This document shows, piece after piece, positions 1 through 13,240 of a stretch of 64,000 bases of DNA. The notes beneath the pieces are model-generated. The model was not told the DNA's origin. It saw only the letters and a list, made by a program, of their open reading frames with translations, and made no database searches. A program made the translations under genes and the position numbers. Every line of letters begins with the position of its first letter. Within the stretch, counting starts at the first letter, position 1. The stretch is from Sinohyriopsis cumingii (Eukaryota; Mollusca; Bivalvia; Unionida; Unionidae): the NCBI GenBank assembly GCA_028554795.2, contig CM068825.1, positions 95,473,451-95,537,450 on the forward strand, read 5' to 3'.

Positions 1-304
1 TCTCACAGTCCTTCTTGCCCAAATGTGAAGAACATCATTCAAGGATGTAATGTTGTTCTTGGGTGAGAACTTGCAACATCTCTCATGTGGTGGTGGATCA
101 GAACAACCATGGTGGAACATGTCCATGAGTGATGAGCCAGGTTTCTTGTTCTGATACGAACTCTATTTGATAGGACAATTTGAAACATGTGCATCCAGAA
201 ACATACAAGATGGCATTTTGGCAATATATCCGAAAACAGGTCACCCAAAGATGACCTGAATCAGTCAAACCTATACAGATTAAGCCAGTTCAACAGGAAT
301 GTGT
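1..304. other. No gene recognised
   Basis: AT-rich unique-looking sequence downstream of the last TTC8 exon seen. It may still lie in a TTC8 intron, because the C-terminal exons have not been found. Short open frames here match nothing recognisable. Confidence 0.5.
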
Positions 305-520
305 GGGTCAAGTGATTTTAGGTACTAACCTTTACAGGTCATTCACACATCTCACCTCTGTCCACAAGAATTTGAGTCTCAGCTTGACCAACATGGGTAT
401 GTGAGAAAGCTTCCCTGTAGCTTCCCTTGGGTCATTAGCTCTTTCTGTGTTCTTTCTCCAGCAAATATAATGGCTGCCATTTATAGCCTATTACGTACTG
501 AAAAATGGCATAACCAGACC
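305..520 (+). repeat. SINE family 1 (tRNA-Leu/Ser-like), old degenerate copy
   Basis: It keeps the order of the family 1 consensus seen at 13241: CACCTCTGTCCACA, then GTATGTGAGAAAGCTT, then ATGGCTGCCATTTATAGCC and GAAAAATGGCAT. The tRNA head is eroded and no tail or target duplication is clear, so this is an old insertion. Confidence 0.7.
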
Positions 521-3500
521 AAAAGGAATGTAACAAGACTAGACCACAGATCTTCAGAATGGAGAGAAGATAATGCAACAAGAAGAGGCATCTGCTTTAC
601 TAAGAACAAACTTTAGTCCATGGGATTTTTAAAGGGTGTTTCACGTTTTCTAAAACTGGTTAACAGACTGATATAGCCCAAATTATCAAAACTTCCTGAG
701 CATAGATGTCACGCTCAAAACTCAGTCTCAACTCTTGGAAAAAGACAGGCATTCTGGGACCCCAAATCTCCTTAATGATGACATGGGATGTTGAAATATA
801 ACTTTTTCAAGGTGTCATCAATATAACAGTGCATGACAGATTTGACAGAAAGGACACAGTCCTCAGTAAAGCTCAGCTGTGGAAAGCAAAGTTAGAATGA
901 CATCTAATCAGTGACCATAATTCATACCTGCTCCATGTTCCATCAATCTAAAGCTACATGTCAAATTTATTTGAAATCCAAACAAGTTTCATGAAGTTAT
1001 CATGCAGAAAACAAAGTCAGATGAAAAAAAAGCATCAGAGAGCAATGACTTTCAGAAATGAGACAAAACGCATAAAAAGGTGGATGTAAGTGTAATTTGA
1101 GACAATGTTCATGACAAATTGCTTTAGGACATGTTGAATAGTCCTTCAGCGATGCCAGTTATAAGAAACACTTACACTTACTTAATAGGGACACTTACAT
1201 GCAATAGGTAATTCATCTGCCAAAATTGTAACCGTATGTGTAATGGTTACAGAGCTCTACTGGTTACAAGCAACTTCCTATGTGAAGACAGGAAGTTAGT
1301 TGCTAAGGGCTATAACTCTATCCATAATAGAGTTAATAAGACAAAACTCCATAAAATGTACATCCAGGTTTATGAGACAATGTACACATCAAAAGCTGGT
1401 AATAACTCCATCAAAATTGGATCTGAAAAGACAATACCTTTAAGGCACATCTGCATGTAATAGGCAATCAACCCACCAAATTATGTATAAGGTTTGCAGA
1501 AATATGCTGTTGCAAGATGTGTGAATGGATGGACAAACATACAAATGGAGCAATGGATAGAGGGAAATGGTGATTACAGTAGTGCACCTGCATCTGGATG
1601 AACAGTTCCAATTAGGCCATACCTGGAAAATGTATAGCAAGATATATTTATAAATGTCATATAGAAAAACTTGTTAAGTTATCAAAGGCTCAGTCAAAGA
1701 TGGACAGGTGTATTCGAAAATCACTGCAAAGATGTAATTTACTATTGCTCATATATCAAATGAATTTTTACTATATATGAGACATTAGGAACCTTACTCC
1801 TCATTCACTGCATGCAATGCTGGCAACAACACTAGTCCTATACAAGCCCTAACTGATTAAAGTTATGAGTTCCAACCTAACAGATAGACACCAATTCGAA
1901 GTCAAGTAATGTTGACCTTTCAATCTAGCAATAGAATGACAGCTTTCACTTTCATGAAACATGAGAAATGTCATTAGGAATATAGTTTTCTCACAATAAA
2001 TATCCAAATAACAAAATGCAATGCTTTATCTGAAAGGTTACTAGAAATAACTGGACTGGCAATTCAACAGGTCACCAAAACACGAACCTTGATTAGTGCT
2101 TCTCAGATCTACTTGTTACCTTTCCATATGAAAGCAGATTTGCTCTAACATGTGGTTATTTACATTTTACCAAACTTCCTCCCCTCAGATGCTTTTATGG
2201 CCATTAGGTTTCAAGACGACAACCAGCAGCTGCATGCATGCAGTGCTACTTATTTAAATGCATGCATCTCTGAAGTTGATCACTGTTTGAAGCCTGATTT
2301 CTGCCTCATAACCTAGACTCCATGCAAATATGTTGTGAGATTTCCCAGTAACCTTAAATTTATGTGTTCATGGAACACAGATGCCCACCAGATTTCCTGA
2401 GATGGCCTAAATAAGAAACCTGACCAGGTGTGATGGACAATGTACAGACATATATAGAGAGAGAAAATGATAATACCATAGGACCCAAACACTGTCATGG
2501 TGCAATTTAAACCAAGATAACTGTAATTCAATGGAAAGATTTCTTCACCCTTTCCTGTAAACCAGCCTGGAGGTTTAACATCCTGATTTGCACAGGATTT
2601 ATCCGTTAATTCAGTAACTTGGCATCCTTTTTGAGTTTACTTCTTGTGCAATAATTTTCTTTATAATAGGAAATTTATTGTGGACACTGGATGGGTATTG
2701 GGTATACTTTATTTCAGCATGCAGGGGATGATATGATTGGTTGCCATGGCAACCAAATCCTGCCTAGAATGTGTAAAAATCATGACAAAAGTACATATTT
2801 TTAGTATTCATTTATATTAAGCTTTCTACTTTCTTGCCCAAGCATGGCGCTTTGAAATTTTTAAATTTATGGTTGAGAAAAGCTAAATTTTGGAATGATT
2901 TGGCTTGGATTGTCTAAGTTCCAACAAATATAGCACAAAAGGTGTTTTGTTTTCAGTGAAGTGTTAAGAACAAAAAGTTAAAATCAGTCAAATTTTGGCT
3001 GAATATTATGTGCTTATATTTTTTTAGGATGTACACACATGGTATTAAACATTTCAAATATGCAAAAAATATTTTGGTCAAACATTTAATTTGTCCAATA
3101 GCTTGGTTACTATGGCAAGAAAACAAAAATGCCGTGATATTATTATGATGAGATGATTTTACACCAAATTTCCCTAATAGCAATGTTGTATTCAAGTTCA
3201 AAAAACTTAAAACTGATGAATGACAAACAATTCATAAAAAGCTTGAAGGTAAAAGTAATATGATCATTTTCATGTGTATTTACTGACATACATCCATACG
3301 TATTATGTACTTGGGTACGGTATTATTTTGATCCAGATACAAGGAATACACCACGATGACTACTGATGATGAACCAAGCTCTTGCATCTTAAGACAAGAA
3401 TTTTCTCCAGAAAAACTGAGATCAGCTTTCAAATGTATTACAAGATTTTCCTGCTGATGCAAACTTGCATTTATCTGGCATCACGGAAGCATGCATAATT

Positions 3501-4205
3501 TATGATGAATGCCTTAAGTTTACATACAAATAAACAAATTGAAATTTATTGAACAATCCTCAAACTCCAAGTGTGTTCCTTTTTTAAATCTATTATTTAT
3601 TCATAAAAACTCTACAAAATAAAATTGCCTCTCAACCCAACATACTTTAAGTAAGTATGCCATTCCATGATATCTTTCTGTTTTGTACGCAGTCTTTGAC
3701 AAGCTGCTGTGTACGAACAAAATTTTTTATGTATAAACCATGTAAATGTGTATGTACTCAAGATGTCAGAAACCAGTTCAACCCAAGTTTTAAAAATAGT
3801 ATCATCATTACTAATGATTAACAGAGCATAGAGGTGACTTGCAGAAATTTTTATGCAAAACTTGAACACTGTTCACCAAGATAAAACAAGCTTCCTTCTT
3901 AAGCAGGTGAGACATGCAAGATAGAAACTCCTATCATACCACAGCCTTAGGCCTAACATGAGGTGTTTCATTTGAATGCTGCTACTGATGTAGAAGATAT
4001 GTAACTTTCAAAACTAATGCAAACTTCAACATTGTTGATTCCTATAACTCACCATGCTCATGCTGGCAAGACAATAAATGGCAGGCAGAGCATTATCCAT
4101 TTTCACAATTCTGGCTGAATACTTAACCTATTATCAGCTGGAGATTAAATACTGAAACTGAAAGAATATGAATTATATTGTATCAACTACACAGGATAAT
4201 TGATC
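521..4205. other. No gene recognised
   Basis: AT-rich sequence with scattered short open frames that show no conserved motif. A small palindromic TGCATGCATGCAG lies near 2233. No exon of TTC8 and no transposon ends were identified. Confidence 0.5.
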
Positions 4206-4445
4206 TGGTAGCCAAGTGATCGAAGGTACTCACCTTTTACCGATCACTGACATCTAACCTCTGTCCACATGGCTCCAAGTCTTGGCTTGGCCATGGGTAT
4301 GTAAGATTGCTTGCCAGTACCTTTCCATGAGTTGGTGGTTATTCTTGAGTTTTCCCCCGTTTTTCCTCCACCAAATATACTGGCCATCATGTATAGCCAG
4401 CCTATCATGTGCTCAAAAATGGCATTAAACTTACAAAACCCAAAA
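4206..4445 (+). repeat. SINE family 1, degenerate copy
   Basis: It matches the family 1 body: CCAAGTGATCGAAGG (worn box A region), CCGATCACTGACATCT, TCCAAGTCTTGGCTTGGCC (worn box B region), TTTTTCCTCCACCAAATATA and GCTCAAAAATGGCATTAAAC. The (CAA)n tail is gone. Confidence 0.75.
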
Positions 4446-6473
4446 CCCCTCCTGGTTGCATGGACAGTGGTGCTCAAATGCAGATAGTTCAAATTAACAT
4501 CAACAGGGGATATAAGTTTAAACCAAAGAAAATGGAAGCTGTTCCCCAATATTAAAAGAAAACACTTGAAATGCAAGACAATAATTATGTATGTTAGAGT
4601 TCATTCTGTGGATTAAGATTTACAGTGTTGGATCCTATGTGCCTCTGCCATTTTGTCAGTTATCATTGTGCCGCTGTCATTTTAAAAAATCTGTTTGTTT
4701 GATTTTGTCTTATTTTGGTACACTGTGTAGTTGATTTACTTGTACTTAGGTTAACTTAATGCAACATTTGCATAAAGTCCTATAGATCTATTGGCAACAA
4801 GCAAATCCAAGTACACAGATTCTGATACTGTGGATTTTGGGGAAAAGTCACTGTTATGGACAGTTACTGTTGGATGGGGTAAAAGCCTTAAAAAAAACAG
4901 TGTCTGTATGTTTAGAGTATAGATAATTCGTCCACAAGAAATTGTGTTGTATGATACTGTTGTTACACCTACACAATTTTATGAGGACAAAGTTATATAC
5001 ATTACCATCTAAAAGAGGTACTCACATAAAATGTGAATAATTTATCTTAAATATAACTGTAACCCTGATGTTGAAACTGTACAATATAAAAATCTGTATA
5101 ATATAAATGACTACGGTATAATATACAAACTGTACAATATACAAATCTATATAATATAAATGACTACGGTATAATATACAAACTGTACAATATATAATGC
5201 TTCTGTACTATATACAAGAAAAAGAATGCATTTCATATTCTCTTTTGCACTCAGTGTTGTATAGTGTACTTGCTTGTCAGACCAAAATCACACAAATTCA
5301 GCCAACTTTAGTTTCCCATCTTGCAACACGGCTGCTTCTTTCATACCAAAATCCTTCTTAAAATGATATACTAGTAAACAAACCCTGATAAGATAAGCAT
5401 GTGTAATTGTAGCTCTGTGTCAATGGGATGAGCATCAGAATACGCCACAGGTCTTATTAGCAAGTACATATGGTGCCTCCAGAGGTAATCTAAAATTCTC
5501 ATGCTTTATACCTAGCACAGCAGGATCTAATTAACTAGCATTTTATTTGGCAGGTTGTGGCAACAACAATCTTCACAACTCTGTAGGTAGCTAACAACAA
5601 AATAAGATGGGTAAGTCACAGTCTCAAAATAAGATAATACAAACTGCTAGAATCAAAACTTTCATATTTATCTTTTGAACAGCCCAATCAGTTGTAAAGT
5701 GCATGCATTCAGTGCTTCTTTGAATAACTGCAGCTATTGCATTACTTTGAAAATATTACTTTACCACCATAATAGATAATGTTTCTCCTTTTCTCCTATT
5801 TATTGGCATACCAAATTTTATTCTACCAAATCACAGTTTGACTTCTGAAAAATCTAATAGGACTGATATGACTCATTGAAGCAAACACTTAAAGTACAAT
5901 TAAACCAACTAAATTGAAACCAGAATGTAATCAAAGATTACATAGCTCAACTCTACCTTCACAAGCCTCCAGTAGCCATTATAAACCTATAATTCAGCTT
6001 AAATCTTGGCCACTTTTCCAACAAAAGAATTTTTGGCAATCTGTTATCTTTACACCTGAACTTTAAATCATTTAAGAATTTGCCATTTTAACTTTTAAAT
6101 GGCACTATATGTCCAGTATTTGTTCCAGCATATTGTGAAACCATGTACCTAACTACCTATCCATCCATCTACCTACCCACCCATCTACAACTATGATTGG
6201 GGATAAATAAGACAAAATTCTTCTCAATCATATTCAAGTAAAAGTGATATGTTGATAACAAACAGATTAATATTTCTGTATTAATTTTTCAAATCAATGT
6301 ACATTAAAATACTTGAAACCTTTTATCACTGTCAACCCACAGATGTCCGATATTCACTAGTTAAAGCCAGAGGCTTTGATTAACCTTGGAAAAAAGCATG
6401 CAGTCCACTCACAAAGATCATGTACTCCATTCAGTGTACAATACACAGTTAACCTGCTACATTAACCTATCAG
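4446..6473. other. No gene; short tandem duplication at about 5085-5215
   Basis: Intergenic or intronic AT-rich DNA. Near 5085-5215 a unit of about 68 bases containing ATAAATGACTACGGTATAAT is repeated twice in tandem. Near 6150-6190 there is an imperfect CCAT/CTAC tetranucleotide run. Nothing coding was recognised. Confidence 0.55.
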
Positions 6474-6485
6474 TATATGCAATGT

Positions 6486-6740
6486 TGTTATTGTTGTTGT
6501 TGGGTTTAATGCCATTTTTCAGCACATGATAGGCTATATATGGCAGCCAGTTTTAATGGTGGAGGAAGAACCTGGGAAAACCCTTGGAATGAACCACCGA
6601 CCCATGAGAAGCTACTGACAAGCTTTCTCACATAAACACAATGGCCGAATCTGAGACTCGAATCCATGCAGACAGAGGTGAGACGGCAGTGGTACATAAC
6701 AGAGAGCGCGTTAGACCACTCGGCCACTAGGGGCCCCTAA
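6486..6740 (-). repeat. SINE family 1, full-length copy with target duplication
   Basis: Antisense copy: (TTG)n, the complement of a CAA tail, at the left, the conserved body, and the tRNA-like head GGGGCCCCTAGTGGCCGAGT at the right. Both sides carry the 12-base direct repeat TATATGCAATGT (6474-6485 and 6741-6752), the target-site duplication expected of LINE-driven insertion. The box A region (GTGGCCGAGTGGTCTAA) resembles tRNA-Leu/Ser. Confidence 0.92.
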
Positions 6741-6752
6741 TATATGCAATGT

Positions 6753-7152
6753 ACAGTCATAAATATGGAAGTTTACAATTGAATAAACATATTTGTTCCC
6801 ACTTCCAACTCCCTTGGTCAAAAAGGACCTTCTGTGTAGGTTTGGATGCATATATATCTAGCATGGATTAACTTATGTGATTATAAACACAAATATTTAA
6901 TCCATGGTAGTAAAGCATAAAATATAGATCACAGTAACTTTTGATTTTAAAAGCATTATAGTAACAGAGATGTATTCAATTAGCAAGTTTCATTACTGGA
7001 ACATACACAGCATCCAGGGAATAAACTTTTTGCACACAATTTGATCAAACACACTGAGCATGGAAATGTAGGTCACAGAGATAACATTTTGGCAAAATGG
7101 ATATAGAGCTTATCAAGATGCATCCACTCACCAAATTTAATAATTATTGAGA
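6753..7152. other. No gene recognised
   Basis: AT-rich single-copy-looking sequence between two SINEs; no motif recognised. Confidence 0.5.
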
Positions 7153-7162
7153 GGTTAGTGTG

Positions 7163-7509
7163 TGTCTCTGTGTGTGTGTGTGTGTGTGTGTGCATGTATG
7201 ATTCTGATTCTTAACATAGCTTTAACAATTTTTCAGTCATATTGCTATGATGTCTCTAGTGTGACAGTTTTATAGTGATGTCTAGCACTGGGGCATCATA
7301 CCACAGACATGTAGCATGATGTCCCGCACAGTCACATTATCCTGACATCAGGCCGACCAGTCCTAACACTAACCTCTTAATGCTGAGTGTCTAGCAAGGC
7401 AGCTTTTGGTACCAATTTGTAAGTCTTTGTTATGACTCGGCTGGAGATCGAACCCACGACCTCCCGCATCCAAGGCGAAGACTCTAACAATTAGGCCACT
7501 GGAGCGGTG
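7163..7509 (-). repeat. SINE family 2 (tRNA-derived, GT tail)
   Basis: Antisense copy. A (GT)n tail near 7161-7190 is followed by the conserved body (TAGTGATGTCTAGCACTGGG, CACATTATCCTGACA, CTAACCTCTTAATGCTGAG) and ends with a tRNA head containing box B (GGAGATCGAACCC in antisense) and box A (CTAACAATTAGGCCACTGGA in antisense). It is flanked by GGTTAGTGTG at 7153-7162 and 7510-7519. Confidence 0.92.
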
Positions 7510-9979
7510 GGTTAGTGTGCACATAACATGCTAAAACCTCACGTGCACATGAGATAAATGCAAAATCAACTAAAGCCAGCACAATGTAGTTTTCTGGAAG
7601 ACTAAAACTAATTTTAATAATGTAATACTTACCTGTTGCTTTCACATAGCTGGTACTTTTCCTGGTCATTAATACCCCAATGGCATGAATTAATCATCCC
7701 ATTAGGGTGAACCAGAAGATTCCAGAACACTGATGGCCAATGGGAAACCCAGTACATTAGATGCTCAAGCACACCCCCTTTGGTCTTTTCAAGGGAGCAG
7801 CCTAATTTAATGGGACATCAGAGCTGAACAAGAGGAGGGAATCTGGCAATAGCAACAGGTAAGAATTGCATCATTTTAAAATCTCTTTTACCTGCCACCC
7901 CCACTATATTGTACTATTAGTAATACCATACCTATTGCTACCTAACAGCTAAACATGTCAGTTTAGTGGGAAGCTGATGATCCCACAACTGGTGAATAAA
8001 AAACAAATGCAAGAAATAGTCACCCTCACTGAAGAGTAGCAGACTACTGCTGAATCGAATCTGCCTGAAGAACAATGATTTTGGCCCTGTGGGAAGGGGC
8101 CATTGCTTTGTTGGGCTAATAAGTGAATGTCAAAGGAGGAGAAAGTGGTATAAGGATGAAAAAAAGCAGGTTTCATCACATCGTGAAAGACAGGTCCCTA
8201 TCGGTAAGAGTGTAGTAAGATTTCTTGACAATTAATGCAATCCACCTGGAAATGGTGGAAGTTGAAAATTAATTGAACCTTTAAGGAGGAGGAAGACACT
8301 TCCTATTTCTTGCTTTACAGGCTGCCAATTAAAAACATAAAGCCTTAACTGGACATAATAGTCTATCTTGATTCCCTCCAACACAGATATTTCTGAGACT
8401 AGGGAACTAAATCAGGAGTGGAACAATCAAAGGAACCTGGGTTTCTGGCTGAAAAAAACCCTGTGTGGCAAAGCAGAGAATCTGACTCGTACAGTAATCC
8501 ACAGTGGGGATGAGACCTCTGAAGAAGGACTCCACTTTATAATGAGCAGCCCAAAGAATCTTCTTGCTGTGTTTGAGGAAGACTCTGTAAGAGTCCATAG
8601 CCACATCCTTGCAGAGGTGGAGCAACTCTGCCAAAATTGCCATGGACCCAACAGCACATGTAGTGAAATTTGATAACTGCTTCCAGCAAGCACTAAGGCA
8701 CAGCTGCGTACAGTTAATCCTCTTCAGCACACTGAATGAATCTGCCATGGAAAGATTGGTATGAGAGGCTATGGTAACCAGTGACTTAAACTCTAAGGTC
8801 TCCATTGGAAGGTAGGCCCAGGAATACAAAATAACTGTGATGCCCAATGGTCCAAGATGGGAGGTTTAAAGGGCCAGGCAGTGGTGTCAACCCTGTGGCT
8901 AGCTGGGGACTCCAAAGGTCTCAATGTAGAGGGTGATACTGACTGACCCATTTTCTGCCTAGTCAGCTTCATAACCCTTGTTAAACTTCAGAGAAACCTC
9001 CCTCACCATAGTCGATAATAGGTCTGGAAAGTTTCTAAAATCTGGAGAGAATTTATTTGTGTCTTCTGAGCCCAAGGGCTTAGGACACAAATCCCAAAGC
9101 AGAAGATGGCAAACCTCATTTACACCATAGTCAAATGACCAGATCTCTTCCTCCTCTGCCTGAGATGACAGGCAAGAGGGGGCCAGGTGTCCCTAGAAAA
9201 GGAAGAGATGCCACCTCAGCCTGCTCAGCATCAAACTCCTGGGGATAAATGGAGCCTTGTCTCATGGAGCCTTGTCTCAACTCCTCCCATGGAGTAAAAC
9301 AACTCTTCCTAAAGGCAGATTCAAATGCAGAATGGAGACAGAAGATATCTCTTTCCTGGCACATTTGGGAGTAGTTGGCCTTTCTCCTTCATCTCTGACT
9401 CCACAATGTAAATTAGTGATGTCTGGCTTTGACTAGCTACATAAAACCTGCCTTGATAACAGGGTGGTATGAAAAGGAAGATTAAGTCACTTCCCTAAAA
9501 TTGATGACCCAATATCCCATACAGATTCAAAAGGTTAGCAGAAGAGGGTGGATGCTGATACAATCACCTTCCTCACTGGGCACTGTATGCCAACTCCCAA
9601 TAACCCAACATGGTTTATTAGTAGCCAGGCAAGATGGGGTTCTCAGCCTTATCTCTGTTGCCATATGGTCAGGGTTCCCATAATCAGTTAATATTGACTG
9701 TTGCCTGATGACTAGGAAGATTCCACATCAAAAAGAATTAACAACAGTCATAGCTCTCTCCTACTAGGGAAGCTTGATCTGCCAGTAGATATAGGACTAC
9801 CTGCTCTGACAGGGTTTTGCTCCTACCTCATGTGGGAGTGCAACATTCTCCCTAAAGCCTCTGAGCTGTTCACTTGGAGATAGAACAACTCATCAATCAT
9901 GGAGGGGGCATCTTGCCCTCCTCACTATGGGTTTGCAAACGATGCAGCTTTGCCCTTACTCATCAACCTATGGGTTTAG

Positions 9980-11886
9980 CATACATGCCAACCCCTGGCT
10001 ATTAAAAAGTGTTTTCCAAGTGCACAAAAGGAGTAATCCAAGCAGAAAAGGAGTAATCCACATATAACATAATAAAATTCAATGAGTATATGTACAAAAT
10101 GATTTATTTACCCCTCTGGTCATTTAATATCAATTACTGCTTCACATTTTTATATATAGCACTTTGAGCTTTAAAAAGCTACAGTCTCTCATATTGCATT
10201 AAAAAACACTTTGTACCAGCTAAGACTATGAATGTTTTGCACACCAGTAAAGCATTAACTGCTGGGTTACAGAACCTGGATCTGAATTCAGTTTTATTTT
10301 TGTTAACATACTGAACAATCTCTCACAGTCAGCATTAGAATGGTAAAGAACCAATATTTTTTTCATAACCTGACAAAGAAGAGGAAATTTATATCTTCCA
10401 GTTATTGGGTCTTTTAGCTGGGAAATAAGGTGCCTTTGCACATCAACTGTCTGCATGAAGTACATTGTCAGATAGAATGCCAACTTGATACTTCAGGAGT
10501 TCTCCTTCTAATTTATCAGCAGCCTTTCCTGCAGCATGGTGCATTATATGACAGAGACAACCTGATATGTACACTGATGGAGGCATTTGTCAAAGTATAG
10601 AATGCACAACTCCTTTATGAATTCCAGTCATCACTGATGCCTTATCAGCTGAAACCCCCATACAATTCTGCCAACTTGTTTATTCAAAGCACTATCAAGC
10701 AAATAAAAGAAGTTTTCTCCAGTGGTATCTACTGTTAATTCTGGTAATGACAGAAGAGCATTCTGACTTTGCCCTTTTTGTTATCAAAGTCTCTTACACA
10801 GACTGGGCACAACTTTTTGTCATCATAATCACTGCTCCTGTCTGTTGCAGTGCTAAACAACCCAATTTTCATGGCTTCTGCTTTTTTACGTGAATTATCT
10901 TCTGCCAAACACATAACAATATCTGATGATTTTATTCTTGTACATGCATATTTTCTGCAATCAGAATTTTGGAATCAGGAAACATCTGTTTGAACAAAGA
11001 ACCAACACAGTCTTCTACAGCAAGGGGTAGTCTGTGTCCTATTAAGAACTTGGTAAATAATGCCTCTACATTTATAAAATTCATGTCCACAATTTAGTTC
11101 TGCTGTACAAAAGAAGTTACCTTAGTATTGGAGTTAGTAAAACATGCTAATTCAAGGTTTCTTTGTTTTAACACGATGACATTTTTCAAAATACCTTGCG
11201 CATAGCTAGTGTTGTTCCACATCAAATTTACCACCATGAATAATATTAAAATCTTTTACACACAGCCTGTGATGGGCATGAAGCTGACCTATAATGGAAC
11301 ACTGTATTGTGTAGTTCATGTATTCATCTTTGAATTGGTTTTTTGTCTTTTTCTAATCCATTTATGAAATTATTTGAAAAACATTTCTGCTCTAACACAT
11401 GCATTGACTAGAATAAATCTGACTTGACTTTTAGTGCCAAATACCTACTGATTGGTTCTGTATCAAATATGAATTAGAACAAACAATCTGTGAGGAAAGA
11501 TTAAAAATTAGAAATCCAGTCTATTCTCTCCTAACTAAGCCACACAGCTGTTATAAATAGAAACCAAGGTCAAAAGATTAAGTAGAAACCAGCATATTTC
11601 TTCGAAATAGGGCAGCTGCTATAAACAGAAAATAATACTGCTAGGAAAGTGCATGCAAGTCTACGACAAGCATACTCTTATGTCGTAGTTGCATAGAAGT
11701 TGTCTTTTCTAGAATATGGTCAGAAAGATTAATGGGATGTTAATAAAAATGAGAGAAAAAATTATTAATATTTTTGGGAGGGGGATATACCAAAAATGCA
11801 TAATCCAAATACATTTATGATTAAGGCATAATTTAGTGAAAAAAAGCATAATGAATATGCCAAAAACGTAATGATTGGCATGTATG
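9980..11886 (-). mobile_element. hAT transposon relic, 1.9 kb, nested insertion
   Basis: The ends are inverted: CATACATGCCAAC at the left and TTGGCATGTATG at the right. GTTTAG is repeated immediately outside (9974-9979 and 11887-11892), a remnant of a target duplication (hAT usually makes 8 bases). Inside, the minus strand encodes recognisable hAT transposase pieces: GVSADKASVMTGIHKG near 10610-10660, GCLCHIMHHAAG near 10530-10570, and the C-terminal dimerisation block with LLCQVMKKILVLYHSNADCE and RLFSM near 10310-10390. The pieces lie in different frames, so the gene is dead. The insert sits within the 7.6-12.35 kb fossil element. Confidence 0.85.
10226..10483 (-). pseudogene. hAT transposase C-terminal dimerisation domain, decayed
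   Basis: An 85-residue open stretch with the hAT C-terminal signature: FPLL, then HSNADCERLFSM and KIK. These residues form the dimer interface and help build the RNase H-like fold in hAT transposases. The N-terminal zinc finger and most of the catalytic core are not intact in this frame; other pieces lie upstream at 10500-11100 in shifted frames. This is a relic without a complete reading frame. Confidence 0.85.
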
Positions 11887-12379
11887 GTTTAGAGTGGGCC
11901 TGCTCCTCTCATGTGTGGGTTCATCTTGCTCTCTGCGGAGATCATTATTCCACTGGGAGGGACCCAGGACCTAATGGGGCCTCTGACGTTTTATGTCTCC
12001 CAAAAAGACTGATTCCATGTACTTCAGGGATCAATGAGTGACCACATGAGAAGAGACAGATATTCTCTTCTAAGTCCCATGAGACCCAGTGGTGAGATGA
12101 GGAGGAAGGCTCTTTTCTCCTCCCCTTATAAGTATAATGGTTTTCAGTGAAGTCACACATCTCACTGAGCCAGAAACAGCACAGCAGACACCTGTCTGTC
12201 TGCAACTGGGGCTCTGTTTAGACATTTCATGCAAAGAAGTCTGGAGATTAATGTAATAAACAATACAATGAATATGAAAAGGTGACTTTACCTGCCACCA
12301 TAGGTATACAGATGATAGAAGTAGCGTTAGGCCTGTAACCACACCCATCTAAGATTAGAGTACTGAACCTGAGTTATGA

Positions 12380-12672
12380 CTTTGGACTTTTTTTTTGTCG
12401 TATTGCTACGATGTCTGGAGTGTGGCAGTTTTATAGTGATGCCTAGCACTGAGGCATCATGCCACAGACATGTAGCATGATGTCCCACCTAGTCACATTT
12501 TCCTGCCACCAGGCCGATCAGTCCTAACACTAACCTCTTAATGCTGAGTGGCCAAGCAAGGCAGCTGTTAGTACCATTTTTGTAAGTCTTTGGTATGACT
12601 CTGCCAGGGATCAAACCCATGACCTCCCGCATCCAAGGCAGATGCTCTAACCACTAGGCCACCAGAGCGGTT
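12380..12672 (-). repeat. SINE family 2 with 13-base target duplication
   Basis: Antisense copy with a T-rich tail at the left instead of GT. The body matches the family (GCCTAGCACTGAGGCATCAT, CTAACCTCTTAATGCTGAG) and the head includes GGGATCAAACCC (worn box B) and CTCTAACCACTAGGCCACC (box A complement). ACCTGAGTTATGA is repeated at 12367-12379 and 12673-12685. Confidence 0.92.
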
Positions 12673-12685
12673 ACCTGAGTTATGA

Positions 12686-13230
12686 AAGGATCAGTTATAA
12701 CAATGATGAATTTTGGTGTGAGACAAGTAAACACACCATCAATAATTACATTACTGGATATGATCTTCTAAAAAATGGGGAAGAAAAAAATGCAATCTAA
12801 ATAACTTAATGTACAAAAAAAAGAGGGAGTGTGAGTAATTCTGACAAAAGTGCTAATTCCAATGGAGGAGGTATTACTGACAAAGCAATACAAATCTAAT
12901 GTTTGGAGAACCAGCACTGATTCGCTAAAATTCACTAAAATCATTCAAATGGGTGTTTCTAAAACATAAAGCTAGAGTGTGACCCCATTATGCAATATGC
13001 CAGACTAAACTCGATGCAAAGCAAATGAAGCATGAAATAATGTTCACTAATTATCTAAAAGAAGAAAAAAGAATGTCCAACAAGGAAGTCTTAATGAGAA
13101 GGAAGATGATACCCACCCAAGGGCTGGACTAAAAAATAACAGTAATAATGAACAAATATTACAGATCACCCACACACTACAAGGCAGGGAAACATTAAAC
13201 AGGGTACTGTTTTAATTCATCTGGTAAAAA
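12686..13230. other. No gene recognised
   Basis: AT-rich DNA between SINEs with no recognised motif. Confidence 0.5.
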
Positions 13231-13240
13231 CTCACAAAGG

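Larger units (their letters stand above)
7620..12350 (-). mobile_element. Fossil element of uncertain class, possibly a DIRS-like or other capsid-bearing retroelement; interrupted by a hAT copy
   Basis: About 2.8 kb of sequence with more balanced base composition than its surroundings lies on both sides of a hAT insertion (9980-11886). On the minus strand it contains open stretches, the longest at 8407-8847, whose texture vaguely recalls the capsid-like first frame of mollusc DIRS-type elements. No reverse transcriptase or recombinase was recognised. The element is broken, with multiple interruptions, and the limits are approximate. Class assignment is a guess from pattern only; an unknown DNA transposon is the alternative. 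Confidence 0.3.
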
